DNA of 64,000 nt from Tsukamurella pseudospumae (GCF_001575205.1 NZ_LSRE01000016.1:1-64000); one strand, 5' to 3'; positions 41,802 to 51,036 are shown, numbered from the stretch's first letter. The notes: generated from the sequence alone by a model not told the origin. Numbers and translations are program-made.

Positions 41802-41974
41802 TACTGTGAAGTCGGTTGATTTTCTTGGTGGCTCGTTTCGCGAAGATTTTCCGCGGCGGACACATTCTTGACTCCGTGAGTAGTTCCGGTGGCCTTGTTT
41901 CTGCGTACCTCCGCAATACCCAAGATCGAAACACTCGGTCTTGCAACACTTTTGATACTCAGGAGAGTAGTCGC
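41802..41974 (+). promoter_or_regulatory. Possible promoter and long leader of cspA
   Basis: TACTGT (41802-41807) could be a -10 box, giving a leader of about 160 nt that is T/A-richer than its surroundings. Long structured leaders are known for cold-shock genes. The -35 is poor, so the call is weak. A ribosome site (AGGAGAG) precedes the cspA ATG. Confidence 0.35.
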
Positions 41975-42184
41975 ATGGCTAAGCAGGGCACCGTCAAGTG
42001 GTTCAACGCCGAGAAGGGCTTCGGGTTCATCACCCCGGATTCCGGCAGCAAGGACCTCTTCGTCCACTTCTCCGGCATCCTCGGCAACGGCGGCTTCCGC
42101 AGCCTCAACGAGAATGACCGCGTCAGCTTCGAGGAAGAGGCTGGCGATCGCGGCCCGCAGGCCGTCGCGGTGCAGACCGTCTGA
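41975..42184 (+). CDS. cspA: Cold-shock protein
   Basis: The product is 69 aa, a single cold-shock domain: [12 protein letters not shown] (RNP1), DLFVHFSGI (RNP2) and a [18 protein letters not shown] end. It binds single-stranded RNA and DNA and melts mRNA secondary structure. The gene has an AGGAGAG ribosome site and a strong terminator directly after it. The insertion [13 protein letters not shown] is typical of actinobacterial CspA/CspB. Transcription is monocistronic by layout. Confidence 0.96.
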   Translation: MAKQGTVKWFNAEKGFGFITPDSGSKDLFVHFSGILGNGGFRSLNENDRVSFEEEAGDRGPQAVAVQTV

Positions 42185-42207
42185 GACTCGCGGGTCGGGT
42201 CAAGCGG

Positions 42208-42240
42208 AGGGGCTGAGTGGTCTAAGACCATTCGGCCCCT
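42208..42240 (+). terminator. Terminator of cspA
   Basis: A 15-bp stem with two G-T pairs (AGGGGCTGAGTGGTC against GACCATTCGGCCCCT, 3-nt loop TAA) is followed by TGCTTCTTT. It begins 23 nt after the cspA stop. Confidence 0.8.
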
Positions 42241-42253
42241 TGCTTCTTTCCGC

Positions 42254-42283
42254 GCTCGCCTACTCCCTCATCGTCGTGAACCG
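42254..42283 (+). repeat. Imperfect direct repeat, copy 2
   Basis: Matches 41344-41373 at 25 of 30 positions. It starts 13 bp after the cspA terminator, so the two copies bracket the micro-membrane gene and cspA. Confidence 0.45.
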
Positions 42284-42492
42284 GCTCCGCCGCATCACCA
42301 GGAACACACCCTGGCGAATCGATCACACCCCGCTTTGCGGCAAGTTTTTCGGCCGATTACTTCGGTCCCCTTCTCAGCCGTGATTCCCCTGGACAGACAC
42401 CCCGCGCAGCACGATCTCCCGCTGCGAACCGGCGTTACCTGTGAATTCTCTTGGCCCGAACTCAGATTCATCGCGGTACGTTCGGCGATGTG

Positions 42493-42524
42493 GCCCGGAT
42501 CGGCATCCACCGATGCATCCGGGC
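42493..42524 (+). promoter_or_regulatory. Leader hairpin of the hemophore-like gene
   Basis: GCCCGGAT/ATCCGGGC (8 bp) with inner GCATC/GATGC around CACC forms a nearly continuous stem. It ends 9 nt before AAAGGAG, close to the predicted 5' end of the mRNA. It may stabilise the transcript or affect translation. Confidence 0.45.
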
Positions 42525-42544
42525 GACGACGAAAGGAGAACACC

Positions 42545-42901
42545 ATGCTCACTCGTTGGAAGATCGCCGCCACCACCGGCGCGGCCGGCGCGCTCGTCCT
42601 GGCCCCTGCCGCAATGGCGCAGGCGGCACCGTCGGACCCGGTCCCCGGGACGAACTGCACCGTCGCCCAGGTCGAACGCGCAACCGTCGCGGTCGCGCCC
42701 GAAGCGCAAACGATGGTGAACCAACTGCCGGGCGGACGGGCCGAGGCGCAGCGGATCCTCGCCCTGCCGCCGGCGGAGCGGAACGCACGGATTCACGAGT
42801 TGGGACGTCAGAACCCGCAGCTCGCCGCGTACTACCAGCAGAACCAGGCGAAGATCAACAGCACGATCGCGACGGTCGCCAAGACCTGCTCGCAGTACTG
42901 A
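42545..42901 (+). CDS. Secreted hemophore-like protein
   Basis: The product is 118 aa with a textbook signal peptide (cleavage after AMAQA, about residue 27). The mature part is small and helical, with two Cys (Cys38 and Cys115) that can form one disulfide, a PAERNARIHELGRQNPQLAAYYQQN helix, and Tyr/His residues that could bind heme. This matches the actinobacterial hemophore-related family (Rv0203-like), which carries heme outside the cell. Heme binding itself is inferred. A strong AAAGGAG ribosome site and a leader hairpin precede it. Confidence 0.7.
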   Translation: MLTRWKIAATTGAAGALVLAPAAMAQAAPSDPVPGTNCTVAQVERATVAVAPEAQTMVNQLPGGRAEAQRILALPPAERNARIHELGRQNPQLAAYYQQNQAKINSTIATVAKTCSQY

Positions 42902-42911
42902 CCCCGCACCA

Positions 42912-42945
42912 CGAAGGCGTCGGCTCCCGCGAGCCGGCGCCTTCG
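42912..42945. terminator. Bidirectional terminator
   Basis: A 15-bp stem, CGAAGGCGTCGGCTC with GAGCCGGCGCCTTCG (one T-G pair), loop CCGC, lies between the convergent stops at 42901 and 42958. Confidence 0.75.
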
Positions 42946-42957
42946 CCGTGGGGGCGC

Positions 42958-43236
42958 TCAGGAGATCGGGATCTCCTTGATCTTCGCGTCCGGCTTCCCC
43001 GCGGTCTTGCAGTACAGGATCGCCTGCTGCTGCAGGCCGCTGACGACGATGGCCGAGGGCTCGTCGCCGTGCTTGTCCTTGTACAGCTTCGTCACCTGAT
43101 CACGCTGGTCCGAATCGGACATCTTCTGGTAGTTCTCACAGGTGGTGTCGCCGCCCTGCTTCGTGCATCCGGCGAGGACGAACGCGACGGCGAGCACGGC
43201 CGCGGCGAATCGGATTCCGGTTGTGGAGCTTGTCAT
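42958..43236 (-). CDS. Small lipoprotein, HdeA-like candidate
   Basis: The start is ATG 43236, behind GAAGAGG. The 92-aa precursor has lipobox FVLAGC (Cys about 24) and a small mature domain with two further Cys (TCENYQKM ... AILYCKTAG) spaced as in the HdeA/HdeB group (C-x-(D/N)-(Y/F) at the start, C-x near the end). HdeA proteins are periplasmic acid chaperones in enterobacteria; actinobacterial relatives are of unknown role. The resemblance is in Cys spacing and helix pattern only. Confidence 0.6.
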   Translation of the reverse strand: MTSSTTGIRFAAAVLAVAFVLAGCTKQGGDTTCENYQKMSDSDQRDQVTKLYKDKHGDEPSAIVVSGLQQQAILYCKTAGKPDAKIKEIPIS

Positions 43237-43351
43237 GCGCGGCACCTCTTCACTTTCGACGAGAACGGACGAATCCGAACCTACCGCCCCTGCCGCCGCC
43301 CGCGCGCGGGCTCCTTCCGTGTTCCCGCCATCGCAACGCTAGAATCCATCG

Positions 43352-44596
43352 ATGCGAAATTCCGTCCAGCGGTGGGCGAAGCGCCACCTCCGCGTGATTC
43401 GCGCGTCGATCCGCAACATCACGGTCACGTGGTGGGAGGGCCGCCCGGACTACGACCGACGGATCGAGTACTTCACCACCCGCGGCCTCCGGCGCGGCTT
43501 CCTGCTCGTGGTGAGCGTGTGCGCCACAGTGCTCGGCGGCACCGCGGTCGCGCTGCTCCTGAGCGCGACCGAGCGCACCCCCTACTCGGTGACCGTGCAG
43601 GTCGCCGGTGCAGTGGTCGCGTTCGGGTGGGCCCTACGATGGCAACTCCCTCCCACGCCCGCGCTCCGCACGGCGACCGTCTTCGTGTTCACGTCGAACG
43701 TGATGATCGTCCTCGTCGCGACCACGGACGCCGATCCGATGGCGGGCGCCTTCGGGCTCACCACCCTGGCGCTCACGGCCACCTTCGCGGCGTTCATGCT
43801 GCCGCCCGGCGTGTTCGTCGCGCAGTCCACGCTGGCGGTCGCGTCGTTGGCCTACTTCGTCCCACTGCTGTGGGGCACGCACGGCGCGGTGCTCGCAGTG
43901 ATCAAGGCCATCATCGTCATGACGACGGTCATCGGTGTGCCCTGGGCGGTGCAGATCGGGACCGCCTTCCTGTCGCAGGACGCCACGGTCTCCGAATCCG
44001 ACGCGTTGTGCGACGCCCTCAACCGGCGCGGCTTCCTCCGCCGGTCATCGATGCGGCTGTCCGAACAGGCACGTAATCCCGACGATCACGTCGGCGCCTT
44101 CCAGCTGGATCTCGACGGTTTCAAGTCCGTGAACGACCGCCTCGGGCACGCGCAGGGCGACGCCGTACTGATCGCCGTCGCCGACATCATGCACCAACGT
44201 CTGGCGGGCCTGCAGTACCTCGTCGGGAGGCTCGGCGGGGACGAGTTCGCAGCCCTGCTCGTGGGACTGCGGCCGGAGGACTACCGGGTCGCCGCCGAGG
44301 ACATCCGGCGTGCGATCCGGCTCTGGTCCGACGAGACCGGTGCGGGGGTCTCCACCAGCATCGGTGTGGCGGTCGACGGTGTCTCCCGGGTCGCGCACGC
44401 CGGCGGGATCGAAGCACTCATGCGCCGCGCCGACCGCGCCATGTACGCCGCCAAACGCACGGGCGACACCGTCGTCGCCGACACTCAGTCCACGCAGGGG
44501 ATCTGGCCGCCCCGCAGGGTGGTTCCGGCGTCGGGCGTGGGACCGTCGGACGGGGTGGATGAGACGGTCGTCGCCGGCGAAGCGGGCTGCGTGTAG
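43352..44596 (+). CDS. Membrane GGDEF-domain protein (predicted diguanylate cyclase), paralogue
   Basis: The product is 414 aa. TAGAAT 6 nt before the ATG marks a leaderless promoter. Like the protein at 4002-5153 it has an N-terminal WWEGRPDYDRRIEYF-type head, about six membrane helices (50-210), then a GGDEF domain with the motif intact at 295-299 and NRRGF, DLDGFKSVND and MYAAKRTGD elements. The Pro/Val tail after residue about 380 is encoded by DNA that also encodes the end of the opposite LCP gene (112-nt overlap). It lacks the RxxD inhibitory site. Predicted to make c-di-GMP at the membrane. Confidence 0.86.
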   Translation: MRNSVQRWAKRHLRVIRASIRNITVTWWEGRPDYDRRIEYFTTRGLRRGFLLVVSVCATVLGGTAVALLLSATERTPYSVTVQVAGAVVAFGWALRWQLPPTPALRTATVFVFTSNVMIVLVATTDADPMAGAFGLTTLALTATFAAFMLPPGVFVAQSTLAVASLAYFVPLLWGTHGAVLAVIKAIIVMTTVIGVPWAVQIGTAFLSQDATVSESDALCDALNRRGFLRRSSMRLSEQARNPDDHVGAFQLDLDGFKSVNDRLGHAQGDAVLIAVADIMHQRLAGLQYLVGRLGGDEFAALLVGLRPEDYRVAAEDIRRAIRLWSDETGAGVSTSIGVAVDGVSRVAHAGGIEALMRRADRAMYAAKRTGDTVVADTQSTQGIWPPRRVVPASGVGPSDGVDETVVAGEAGCV

Positions 44597-45741
44597 CCGA
44601 CGGGGTGCGGCGCCTGCGTGGTGCCGTCCGACGCCGCCGACGAGCTCGAGGACTCGTCCGAGTCGGCCGACTCGTCGCCGCCGGGCACCGACTGCCCGAA
44701 GGCCTTCTGCACCTGCGCGCGGATGGCCGCGGGATCGATGATGTTCACCGCCTGCTCGTTGACGGTGGCGTAGCCGCGCACGGGCAGCGTCGTGAACGTG
44801 AGGTTCGTGCCGGCGATCTGGCCCGCCTGCTGGGCGAACTCCTGCAGGTTCCATCCGTCGGAGACCACGACGTCCTTCTGCGCCACCGCGATCAGCGATT
44901 GCAGCTTGCGCACGTCACCGAACACGCCCTGCTTCTGCAGTTGGACCATGACACCCGCGATGAAGGCCTGCTGCCGGTGCGTGCGGTCGAGGTCACCGTC
45001 GGCGAGCCCGTGCCGCTGGCGGACGAACGCCAGCGACTGCGCGGCGCTCAGCTTCTGCCGCCCCGCGGGGAAGGCCGCACCGGAGTAGCTGTCGCGCACC
45101 GGATTGTTGAGGCACACCTCGACACCGCCGAGGGTCTGCGCGAGGTCGTAGAAGCCGACGAGGCTGACCTCGGCGAAGTGGTCGATCGGCACGCCGACCA
45201 GCTTCCCGACGGTGGCGATTGTCGCGGCGCGCGCGGACTCCCTGGCCTTGCTCTCGAGTTCCTTGCGATCGCTCACGCCCTGCGCGACCAGTTCGTCCTC
45301 GACCTCCGCCTTGCGGGTGCCGTAGGCCTCCTTGATCTTGCCCTTCTTCCGCGACTCGACGCCGGCGAAGGTGACGTAGTCGTCGCGCGGAATGGAGAAG
45401 GCCGTGACCTTCTTGCCGTCCGCAGGGATGTGCATGAGGATCAGAGTGTTCGTGTTGTAGCCGCCGTTGTCACTGGTACCGGCGTGCAGCTGCTGGAGGA
45501 TGTCGGACGGCAGATCGTCGCCGTTCTGGTCCTTCCGGGTGTCGAGGCCCATCAGCAGGATGTTCTTGGCACCGCCGGTGGACTTCGCCACCTTCGCCTC
45601 GGCCAGGGCGCGGGAGACGTTGAAGCCGCCGATCACGAGGTTCGTGCTCCACCAGACGGTGCCTGTGACGGCGAGCACGAGCACGGACAGCAGCGCGATG
45701 GCCACACGGGCACCGCGGCCCGACGACGGTCTGCTGCTCAC
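44485..45741 (-). CDS. LytR-CpsA-Psr (LCP) family cell-wall ligase
   Basis: The product is 418 aa from GTG 45741; TACCGT 6 nt upstream marks a leaderless start. It has one N-terminal membrane helix (about 11-30), then the LCP domain with LLMGLDTRKD, NTLILMHIPADGKKVTAFSIPRDDYV (conserved Arg/Asp) and FVRQRHGLADGDLDRTHRQQAFI. The tail is Ser/Asp/Pro-rich and ends TLRGGQIPCVD. LCP enzymes move lipid-linked glycopolymers onto peptidoglycan; in Mycobacteriales they attach arabinogalactan. The 3' end overlaps the convergent GGDEF gene by 112 nt. Confidence 0.92.
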   Translation of the reverse strand: MSSRPSSGRGARVAIALLSVLVLAVTGTVWWSTNLVIGGFNVSRALAEAKVAKSTGGAKNILLMGLDTRKDQNGDDLPSDILQQLHAGTSDNGGYNTNTLILMHIPADGKKVTAFSIPRDDYVTFAGVESRKKGKIKEAYGTRKAEVEDELVAQGVSDRKELESKARESARAATIATVGKLVGVPIDHFAEVSLVGFYDLAQTLGGVEVCLNNPVRDSYSGAAFPAGRQKLSAAQSLAFVRQRHGLADGDLDRTHRQQAFIAGVMVQLQKQGVFGDVRKLQSLIAVAQKDVVVSDGWNLQEFAQQAGQIAGTNLTFTTLPVRGYATVNEQAVNIIDPAAIRAQVQKAFGQSVPGGDESADSDESSSSSAASDGTTQAPHPVGYTQPASPATTVSSTPSDGPTPDAGTTLRGGQIPCVD

Positions 45742-45768
45742 GACGCCACGGTACCGTGCCGCACGGAC

Positions 45769-46386
45769 TTACTCCGGGACGCGCGCCGCCAGCTCTCGGA
45801 GAGGATCGACCAGCGAACTCAGTGCTCGCGCACGATGACTCACGGCATTCTTCTGTTCCGGGGGCATTTCGGCCGCCGTCACCGTCGATTCCTCCGGAAG
45901 GAACACCGGGTCGTAGCCGAAGCCACCGTCGCCCCTGGGCTCGCGCAGGATCGTGCCCCGCCAGACACCGCGCACCGTCGACTCCCCAGAATCGGAGACG
46001 AGAGCGCAAGCGGAGACGAACTCCCCGCCCCGCCGCTCGGCGGGCACATCGGAGAGCTGCGCGAGCAGCAGCGCGGTGTTCGCCGGGTCGTCGCCGTGGC
46101 GCCCGGACCAGCGGGCGGACAGCACGCCGGGCATGCCGTTCAGCGCGTCGACGCAGATCCCCGAATCGTCCGCGAGACAGGGCAGGCCGGTCCGCTCGTA
46201 CCCCTGCCGGGCCTTGATCAGCGCGTTGCCCTCGAACGACGGTGCGTCCTCCGGCAACTCCTCGAAGGGCTCGACCTCATCGAGGCCGACGACCTCGAGG
46301 CCGACGATGCCCGCGTCCGCCACCACCTGCCGCAACTCGCGCAGCTTCTTGGCGTTCCGGGACGCGAGCAACAAGCGGGCGGTCAC
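45769..46386 (-). CDS. rdgB: Non-canonical purine NTP pyrophosphatase (RdgB/HAM1)
   Basis: The product is 205 aa. GTG 46386 overlaps the rph stop by 4 nt (GTGA). The signature [16 protein letters not shown], the metal-binding [57 protein letters not shown] and SHRARAL are complete. It hydrolyses ITP, dITP and XTP to monophosphates, keeping them out of nucleic acids. The rph-rdgB order is that of M. tuberculosis Rv1340-Rv1341. Confidence 0.96.
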   Translation of the reverse strand: MTARLLLASRNAKKLRELRQVVADAGIVGLEVVGLDEVEPFEELPEDAPSFEGNALIKARQGYERTGLPCLADDSGICVDALNGMPGVLSARWSGRHGDDPANTALLLAQLSDVPAERRGGEFVSACALVSDSGESTVRGVWRGTILREPRGDGGFGYDPVFLPEESTVTAAEMPPEQKNAVSHRARALSSLVDPLRELAARVPE

Positions 46387-47165
46387 TGACCGAACTTCTT
46401 CTTCTGTTCGCCCTCGAACTCCGGCAGCACGCCGGGGTACGGCGCCGCGAGCGCCTCCTTCTGCACGGCGAACAGCTTCTCCGTGCCCGCGATCGCGGAG
46501 TCGAGCATCCAGTCGAGCGTGGTGCGGGCGAAGGTCGCGCCCTCGCCGGTGCCCTGCACCTCGACCAGCGTTCCGGTGTCGGTGGCGACGACGTTCATGT
46601 CGACCTCGGCGCGCGAATCCTCCTCGTACGGAAGGTCCAGCCGGACGCGCCCGTCGACGACGCCCACCGAGACGGCGGCGATGGCGCACGAGATCGGCTG
46701 CGGGTCGGTCAGTTTGCCCGCCGCGCCGAGGTAGGTGACGGCGTCGCACAGGGCGACGTACGCGCCGGTGATCGACGCGGTCCGGGTGCCGCCGTCGGCC
46801 TGCAGGACGTCGCAGTCGATGGCGATCGTGTTCTCGCCCAGGGCCGCGAGGTCGATGCACGCGCGGAGCGACCGGCCGATCAGCCGGGAGATCTCGTGGG
46901 TGCGCCCGCCCACCTTGCCCTTGGTGGACTCGCGGCGGCTGCGCTCATGGGTGGCACCGGGGAGCATCGAGTACTCGGCGGTCAGCCACCCCTGCCCCGA
47001 GCCGCGGCGCCATCCCGGCACCCCCAGCTCGACGCTGGCGGTGCACAGCACCTTCGTGTTGCCGAACTCCACCAGCACCGAGCCTGCGGGGTTCTGGGTG
47101 AATCCCCGGGTGATGGTCACGGGGCGGAGTTCGTCGTCGGCCCTGCCGTCTGCGCGTCTGCTCAC
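46383..47165 (-). CDS. rph: Ribonuclease PH
   Basis: The product is 260 aa from GTG 47165; TAGGCT 6 nt upstream marks a leaderless start. Motifs: [70 protein letters not shown] and [10 protein letters not shown]. It is a phosphate-dependent 3' exonuclease that trims tRNA precursors and rRNA, acting as a hexamer. The ring-forming and phosphate-binding Arg residues are present, so it should be active. Confidence 0.97.
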   Translation of the reverse strand: MSRRADGRADDELRPVTITRGFTQNPAGSVLVEFGNTKVLCTASVELGVPGWRRGSGQGWLTAEYSMLPGATHERSRRESTKGKVGGRTHEISRLIGRSLRACIDLAALGENTIAIDCDVLQADGGTRTASITGAYVALCDAVTYLGAAGKLTDPQPISCAIAAVSVGVVDGRVRLDLPYEEDSRAEVDMNVVATDTGTLVEVQGTGEGATFARTTLDWMLDSAIAGTEKLFAVQKEALAAPYPGVLPEFEGEQKKKFGQ

Positions 47166-47201
47166 GCGCCCAGCCTATCGCCTACGACGGCGCCGGGGTC
47201 G

Positions 47202-47972
47202 TCAGAGCTCGAAGACGTCGCCGCCCGTCACCGCGTCGACGGGGCCGTCGTAGACGGAGCGGGCCTCCGCGAGCACGGCCTCGCGCGAGGTCCACGGCGG
47301 GATGTGGGTGAGCAGCAGGCGACCGACGCCGGCGTCCGCGGCGGCCTGCCCCGCCTCCACGCCCGAAAGGTGCACCCCGAGTGGTCGGTTCGCGGGGTCG
47401 TGGGTCCAGCTGGCCTCGGCGAGCAGGACGTCGGCGCCGCGCGCCACCTCGACGAGGTTCTCACACACGCCGGTGTCACCGGTGTACGCCAGGACCTTGC
47501 CGCTGGGCGCGGTGATCCGCAGGCCGTGCGACTCCGGCGGGTGGAACATGCGGAAGGGCCGCACGGTGAAGCCACCGATCGCGAGGTCCTCCCCCTCGGT
47601 CCAGGCGGAGAAGTCGAAGGTGTCGGAGATGTCGTCGAGCATCGCCGCCGATTCGGCGGAGGCGCGGCCGATCCGCTCGGGGGTGTCGGCGGGCCCGATA
47701 AGACGCGCGCGGCCGGCGGCGGGCGTCGGATGGTAGCGGCGCCACACCAGCAGGGAGGGCAGGTCGAGGCAGTGATCGGCGTGCAGATGCGAGAGCATCA
47801 CCGTGGCGGTGTTCGGGTCCACTCGCTGCTGCAACTCGCCCAGGACCCCGGGGCCGAAATCCATGACCACGGGTTCGTGTCCGTCCACCTCCAGGAGGTA
47901 GCCCGAGCAGGCCGCCCGTGGACCGCCGACGCTGCCGGAACACCCGAGGATGGTGAGACGCATGAAGCTCAT
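47202..47972 (-). CDS. Metallo-beta-lactamase-fold cyclic-nucleotide phosphodiesterase (Rv1339-like)
   Basis: The product is 256 aa from ATG 47972 (MSFMRLTILGCSGS); ATG 47963 is equally possible. The metal ligands are in SHLHADHCLDL and AYTGDTG, and the fold start LTILGCSGSVGGPRAACSGYLLE is typical of the M. tuberculosis Rv1339 protein, which breaks down cAMP. Cytosolic. It lies between rph and the rhomboid gene as in mycobacteria, but the murI gene normally between it and rhomboid is missing. Confidence 0.85.
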   Translation of the reverse strand: MSFMRLTILGCSGSVGGPRAACSGYLLEVDGHEPVVMDFGPGVLGELQQRVDPNTATVMLSHLHADHCLDLPSLLVWRRYHPTPAAGRARLIGPADTPERIGRASAESAAMLDDISDTFDFSAWTEGEDLAIGGFTVRPFRMFHPPESHGLRITAPSGKVLAYTGDTGVCENLVEVARGADVLLAEASWTHDPANRPLGVHLSGVEAGQAAADAGVGRLLLTHIPPWTSREAVLAEARSVYDGPVDAVTGGDVFEL

Positions 47973-47991
47973 GCTGCCAGATCCGCGATCG

Positions 47992-48648
47992 TCACGTGGC
48001 GATCGCGCCGACCTGCCGTGAATTCCCCGCTCCCGGGCGGGTACGGCCGCGGCGGCCGACGAGCACCGCGGCGATGACGCCGCCGATCGCTCCCCACAGG
48101 TGCCCCTGCCACGAAACACCCGGCTGACCGGGGAGAACACCCCACAGCATGCCGCCGTAGAGAACCATGAGCACCACGCCGACGACGATGTCGAGCGCCC
48201 TGCGCGTGAACAGTCCGCGCAGCGCCAGGTATGTCATCCACCCGAACAGAACACCGGAGAGTCCGATCACGACGGTGCCGGTACCGCCCGTGAGCCAGAC
48301 TCCGGCACCCGCCACCAGCCAGATGATCACGGTGGCGATCAGGAACCGGCCCGCGCCCGCGGCCAGGCCGACGAAGCCGAGGATCAGGGCCGGGACACTG
48401 TTGGCGGCCAAGTGCTCCCACCCGCCGTGCAGCAGCGGCGCCATCACGACTCCCCGGATCACGCCCTCCCCGGAGCGCGGGTGGATCCCCCACTGGTCCA
48501 GGGAGTTGCCGAGTACGGTGTCGATGCCCTCGAGCAGCCACAGCGCCGCCACGAAGACGACGATCAGGACGGCCGAGCGCCCCGCCGTGCTCCCGGCGAC
48601 CCGGGCCGAGAGGGAGCGTGGCGCACCGTCGTTGCTGGGAACCGTCAT
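47992..48648 (-). CDS. Rhomboid-family intramembrane serine protease
   Basis: The product is 218 aa with six membrane helices. The catalytic dyad is Ser131 in VIGLSGVLFG (GxSG) and His183 in WQGHLWGAIGG; HGGWEHLAANS in the first loop region completes the family pattern. It cleaves transmembrane helices of client proteins. The position upstream of the phosphodiesterase gene and downstream of cysM is as in M. tuberculosis Rv1337. Substrates unknown. Confidence 0.92.
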   Translation of the reverse strand: MTVPSNDGAPRSLSARVAGSTAGRSAVLIVVFVAALWLLEGIDTVLGNSLDQWGIHPRSGEGVIRGVVMAPLLHGGWEHLAANSVPALILGFVGLAAGAGRFLIATVIIWLVAGAGVWLTGGTGTVVIGLSGVLFGWMTYLALRGLFTRRALDIVVGVVLMVLYGGMLWGVLPGQPGVSWQGHLWGAIGGVIAAVLVGRRGRTRPGAGNSRQVGAIAT

Positions 48649-48681
48649 GGCGACCTCCTCGCGCGAGCGGGCTCGGGCCGA

Positions 48682-49698
<1,017 letters not shown>

Positions 49699-49977
49699 TC
49701 ACCGGGAACCCCCGGCTACTGCGGGCAACACCGTGACGGTGCCGCCGTCGGCGACGGGAGTGTCCAGCCCGCCGGTGAACCGCACGTCCTCGTCATCGAC
49801 GTAGACGTTGACGAACCGGTGCAGCGCCCCGTCGGCGATGAGGCGGTCCTTGATCCCGGTGTGGCGGGTCTCGAGATCGTCGATGACGGCCCCCAGCGTG
49901 GCCCCGGACGCGGGCACGCGCTTCGCGTCGCCCGTGAGCGGGCGCAGGATGGTCGGGATGGAGACGGTGACGGACAT
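49699..49977 (-). CDS. cysO: Sulfur-carrier protein CysO (with C-terminal extension)
   Basis: The product is 92 aa with the ubiquitin-like fold and the sequence hallmark SVTVSIPTILRPLTGDAKRV ... FVNVYVDDEDVRFTGGLDT. Its Gly-Gly is at 89-90 but is followed by Ser-Arg before the stop (AVAGGSR). Sulfur transfer needs a free Gly-Gly end, so the last two residues should be removed first. It starts on the last base of mec (TGATG) and precedes cysM, in one operon. Confidence 0.94.
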   Translation of the reverse strand: MSVTVSIPTILRPLTGDAKRVPASGATLGAVIDDLETRHTGIKDRLIADGALHRFVNVYVDDEDVRFTGGLDTPVADGGTVTVLPAVAGGSR

Positions 49978-50399
49978 CAGTCCTCCTCGATGTGGACGGG
50001 CTCTTCGGTGATCACGGCATCGACGATGCGGTAGCTGCGGACCTCCGCATCGGGCCCCAGCTCGTCCCGGGTGGAGATCAGCACGTAGTGGGCGTTCGGC
50101 TCGGACGCGAACCGCGCGTCGGTGCGCGAGGGGTACGCCTCGGTGGCGGTGTGCGAGTGGTAGATCACGACCGGTTCCTCGTCGCGCTCGTCCATGCCGC
50201 GCCAGACGCGCAACTGCTCGCCCGAATCGAACCGGTAGAAGGTGGGCGAACGCTCGGCGTTGAGCATCTCGACGAGGCGCTCGGGCCGATCGGAGCCCTC
50301 GGGCCCGGCGATCACGCCGCACGCCTCGTCCGGGTGGTCGCGGCGCGCGTGGGCGATCATCGTCTCCACCAGCTCACGCCGGATGTGCAGGCCCGTCAC
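49977..50399 (-). CDS. mec: CysO-cysteine peptidase Mec (JAMM/M67 metalloprotease)
   Basis: The product is 140 aa, GTG start. The JAMM zinc site is HSHTATEAYPSRTD (HxH-x7-S-x2-D) with Glu25 in HPDEACGVIAG. It cleaves the CysO-cysteine adduct to give cysteine and free CysO. It may also trim the Ser-Arg tail of CysO predicted here, as other JAMM proteases do for related carriers (inference). The stop overlaps the cysO start by one base. Confidence 0.93.
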   Translation of the reverse strand: MTGLHIRRELVETMIAHARRDHPDEACGVIAGPEGSDRPERLVEMLNAERSPTFYRFDSGEQLRVWRGMDERDEEPVVIYHSHTATEAYPSRTDARFASEPNAHYVLISTRDELGPDAEVRSYRIVDAVITEEPVHIEED

Positions 50400-50427
50400 G
50401 CACCCTGCAACCGCGCCCGGGCGCGGC

Positions 50428-51036
50428 CTATTCCGGCTCGCGGTCGAGCATCACCGAGACCAGCACGTCGAGCAGTGCCGAGAGCCAGTGGTAGACGTCC
50501 ACGTGCCCGGCGCGCGTCGGGTCGTCCGACGACGGCCCGTCCGGCAGGTCCGCGGTGATGCCGAGCAGCGTGCCCAGCGCGAGGCGCAGGTCGTTGACGC
50601 AGGTCAGCCAGTCCTGCGCCTCGTCCTCGGTGAGAGTGACGGTGCCGGCCCGTTCGGGCAGGGTGGCGAGCACGGTCTGCGCCGCGGCGCGCTTCGCGTC
50701 GATCACCTCGGGCTCGTTGAGGGAGCGGAGCGCGGCGTTGAGGTCCTCGGCGAACTCGCCCGACGGGGCCCCTTCGGCGCCCGGTGCGTTCGCGTCCGGC
50801 CGGTAGAAGTCGGGCAGCAGGCGCCGCAGCACCGTCTCCGGGGGCGGCTCGGAGTGCCCCGTCCGCAGTCCGGTGAGCTCGGCCAGCTCGTCGTGCGGGG
50901 CGGAGTCCTCGCGCTCGTCGAACAGCTCGATCAGGGAGCCGACCAGGGACCGGACGAGGCCGACCTCCTCCGGATCCATCTTCGAGACGAAGCGGGCATC
51001 GCCGCGCACGCCTCGCTTGACCTGCCAGTTACGCAC
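50428..51036 (-). CDS. DUF2017 protein (ClpS neighbour)
   Basis: The product is 202 aa. The GTG start immediately follows the clpS stop (TGAGTG). It is mostly helical and acidic, with MDPEEVGLVRSLVGSLIELFDERE near the N-terminus and QDWLTCVNDLRLALGTLLGI and VYHWLSALLDVLVSVML near the end, the features of DUF2017. It is always next to clpS in Mycobacteriales (M. tuberculosis Rv1332) but has no known activity. A role with the Clp adaptor is suggested only by position. Confidence 0.85.
   Translation of the reverse strand: MRNWQVKRGVRGDARFVSKMDPEEVGLVRSLVGSLIELFDEREDSAPHDELAELTGLRTGHSEPPPETVLRRLLPDFYRPDANAPGAEGAPSGEFAEDLNAALRSLNEPEVIDAKRAAAQTVLATLPERAGTVTLTEDEAQDWLTCVNDLRLALGTLLGITADLPDGPSSDDPTRAGHVDVYHWLSALLDVLVSVMLDREPE

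Larger units (their letters stand above)
42241..42544. other. Intergenic leader region before the hemophore-like gene
   Basis: There is no gene here. It contains repeat copy 2 (42254-42283), a possible -10 TACGTT near 42477, the hairpin 42493-42524 and the ribosome site AAAGGAG just before 42545. Confidence 0.45.
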
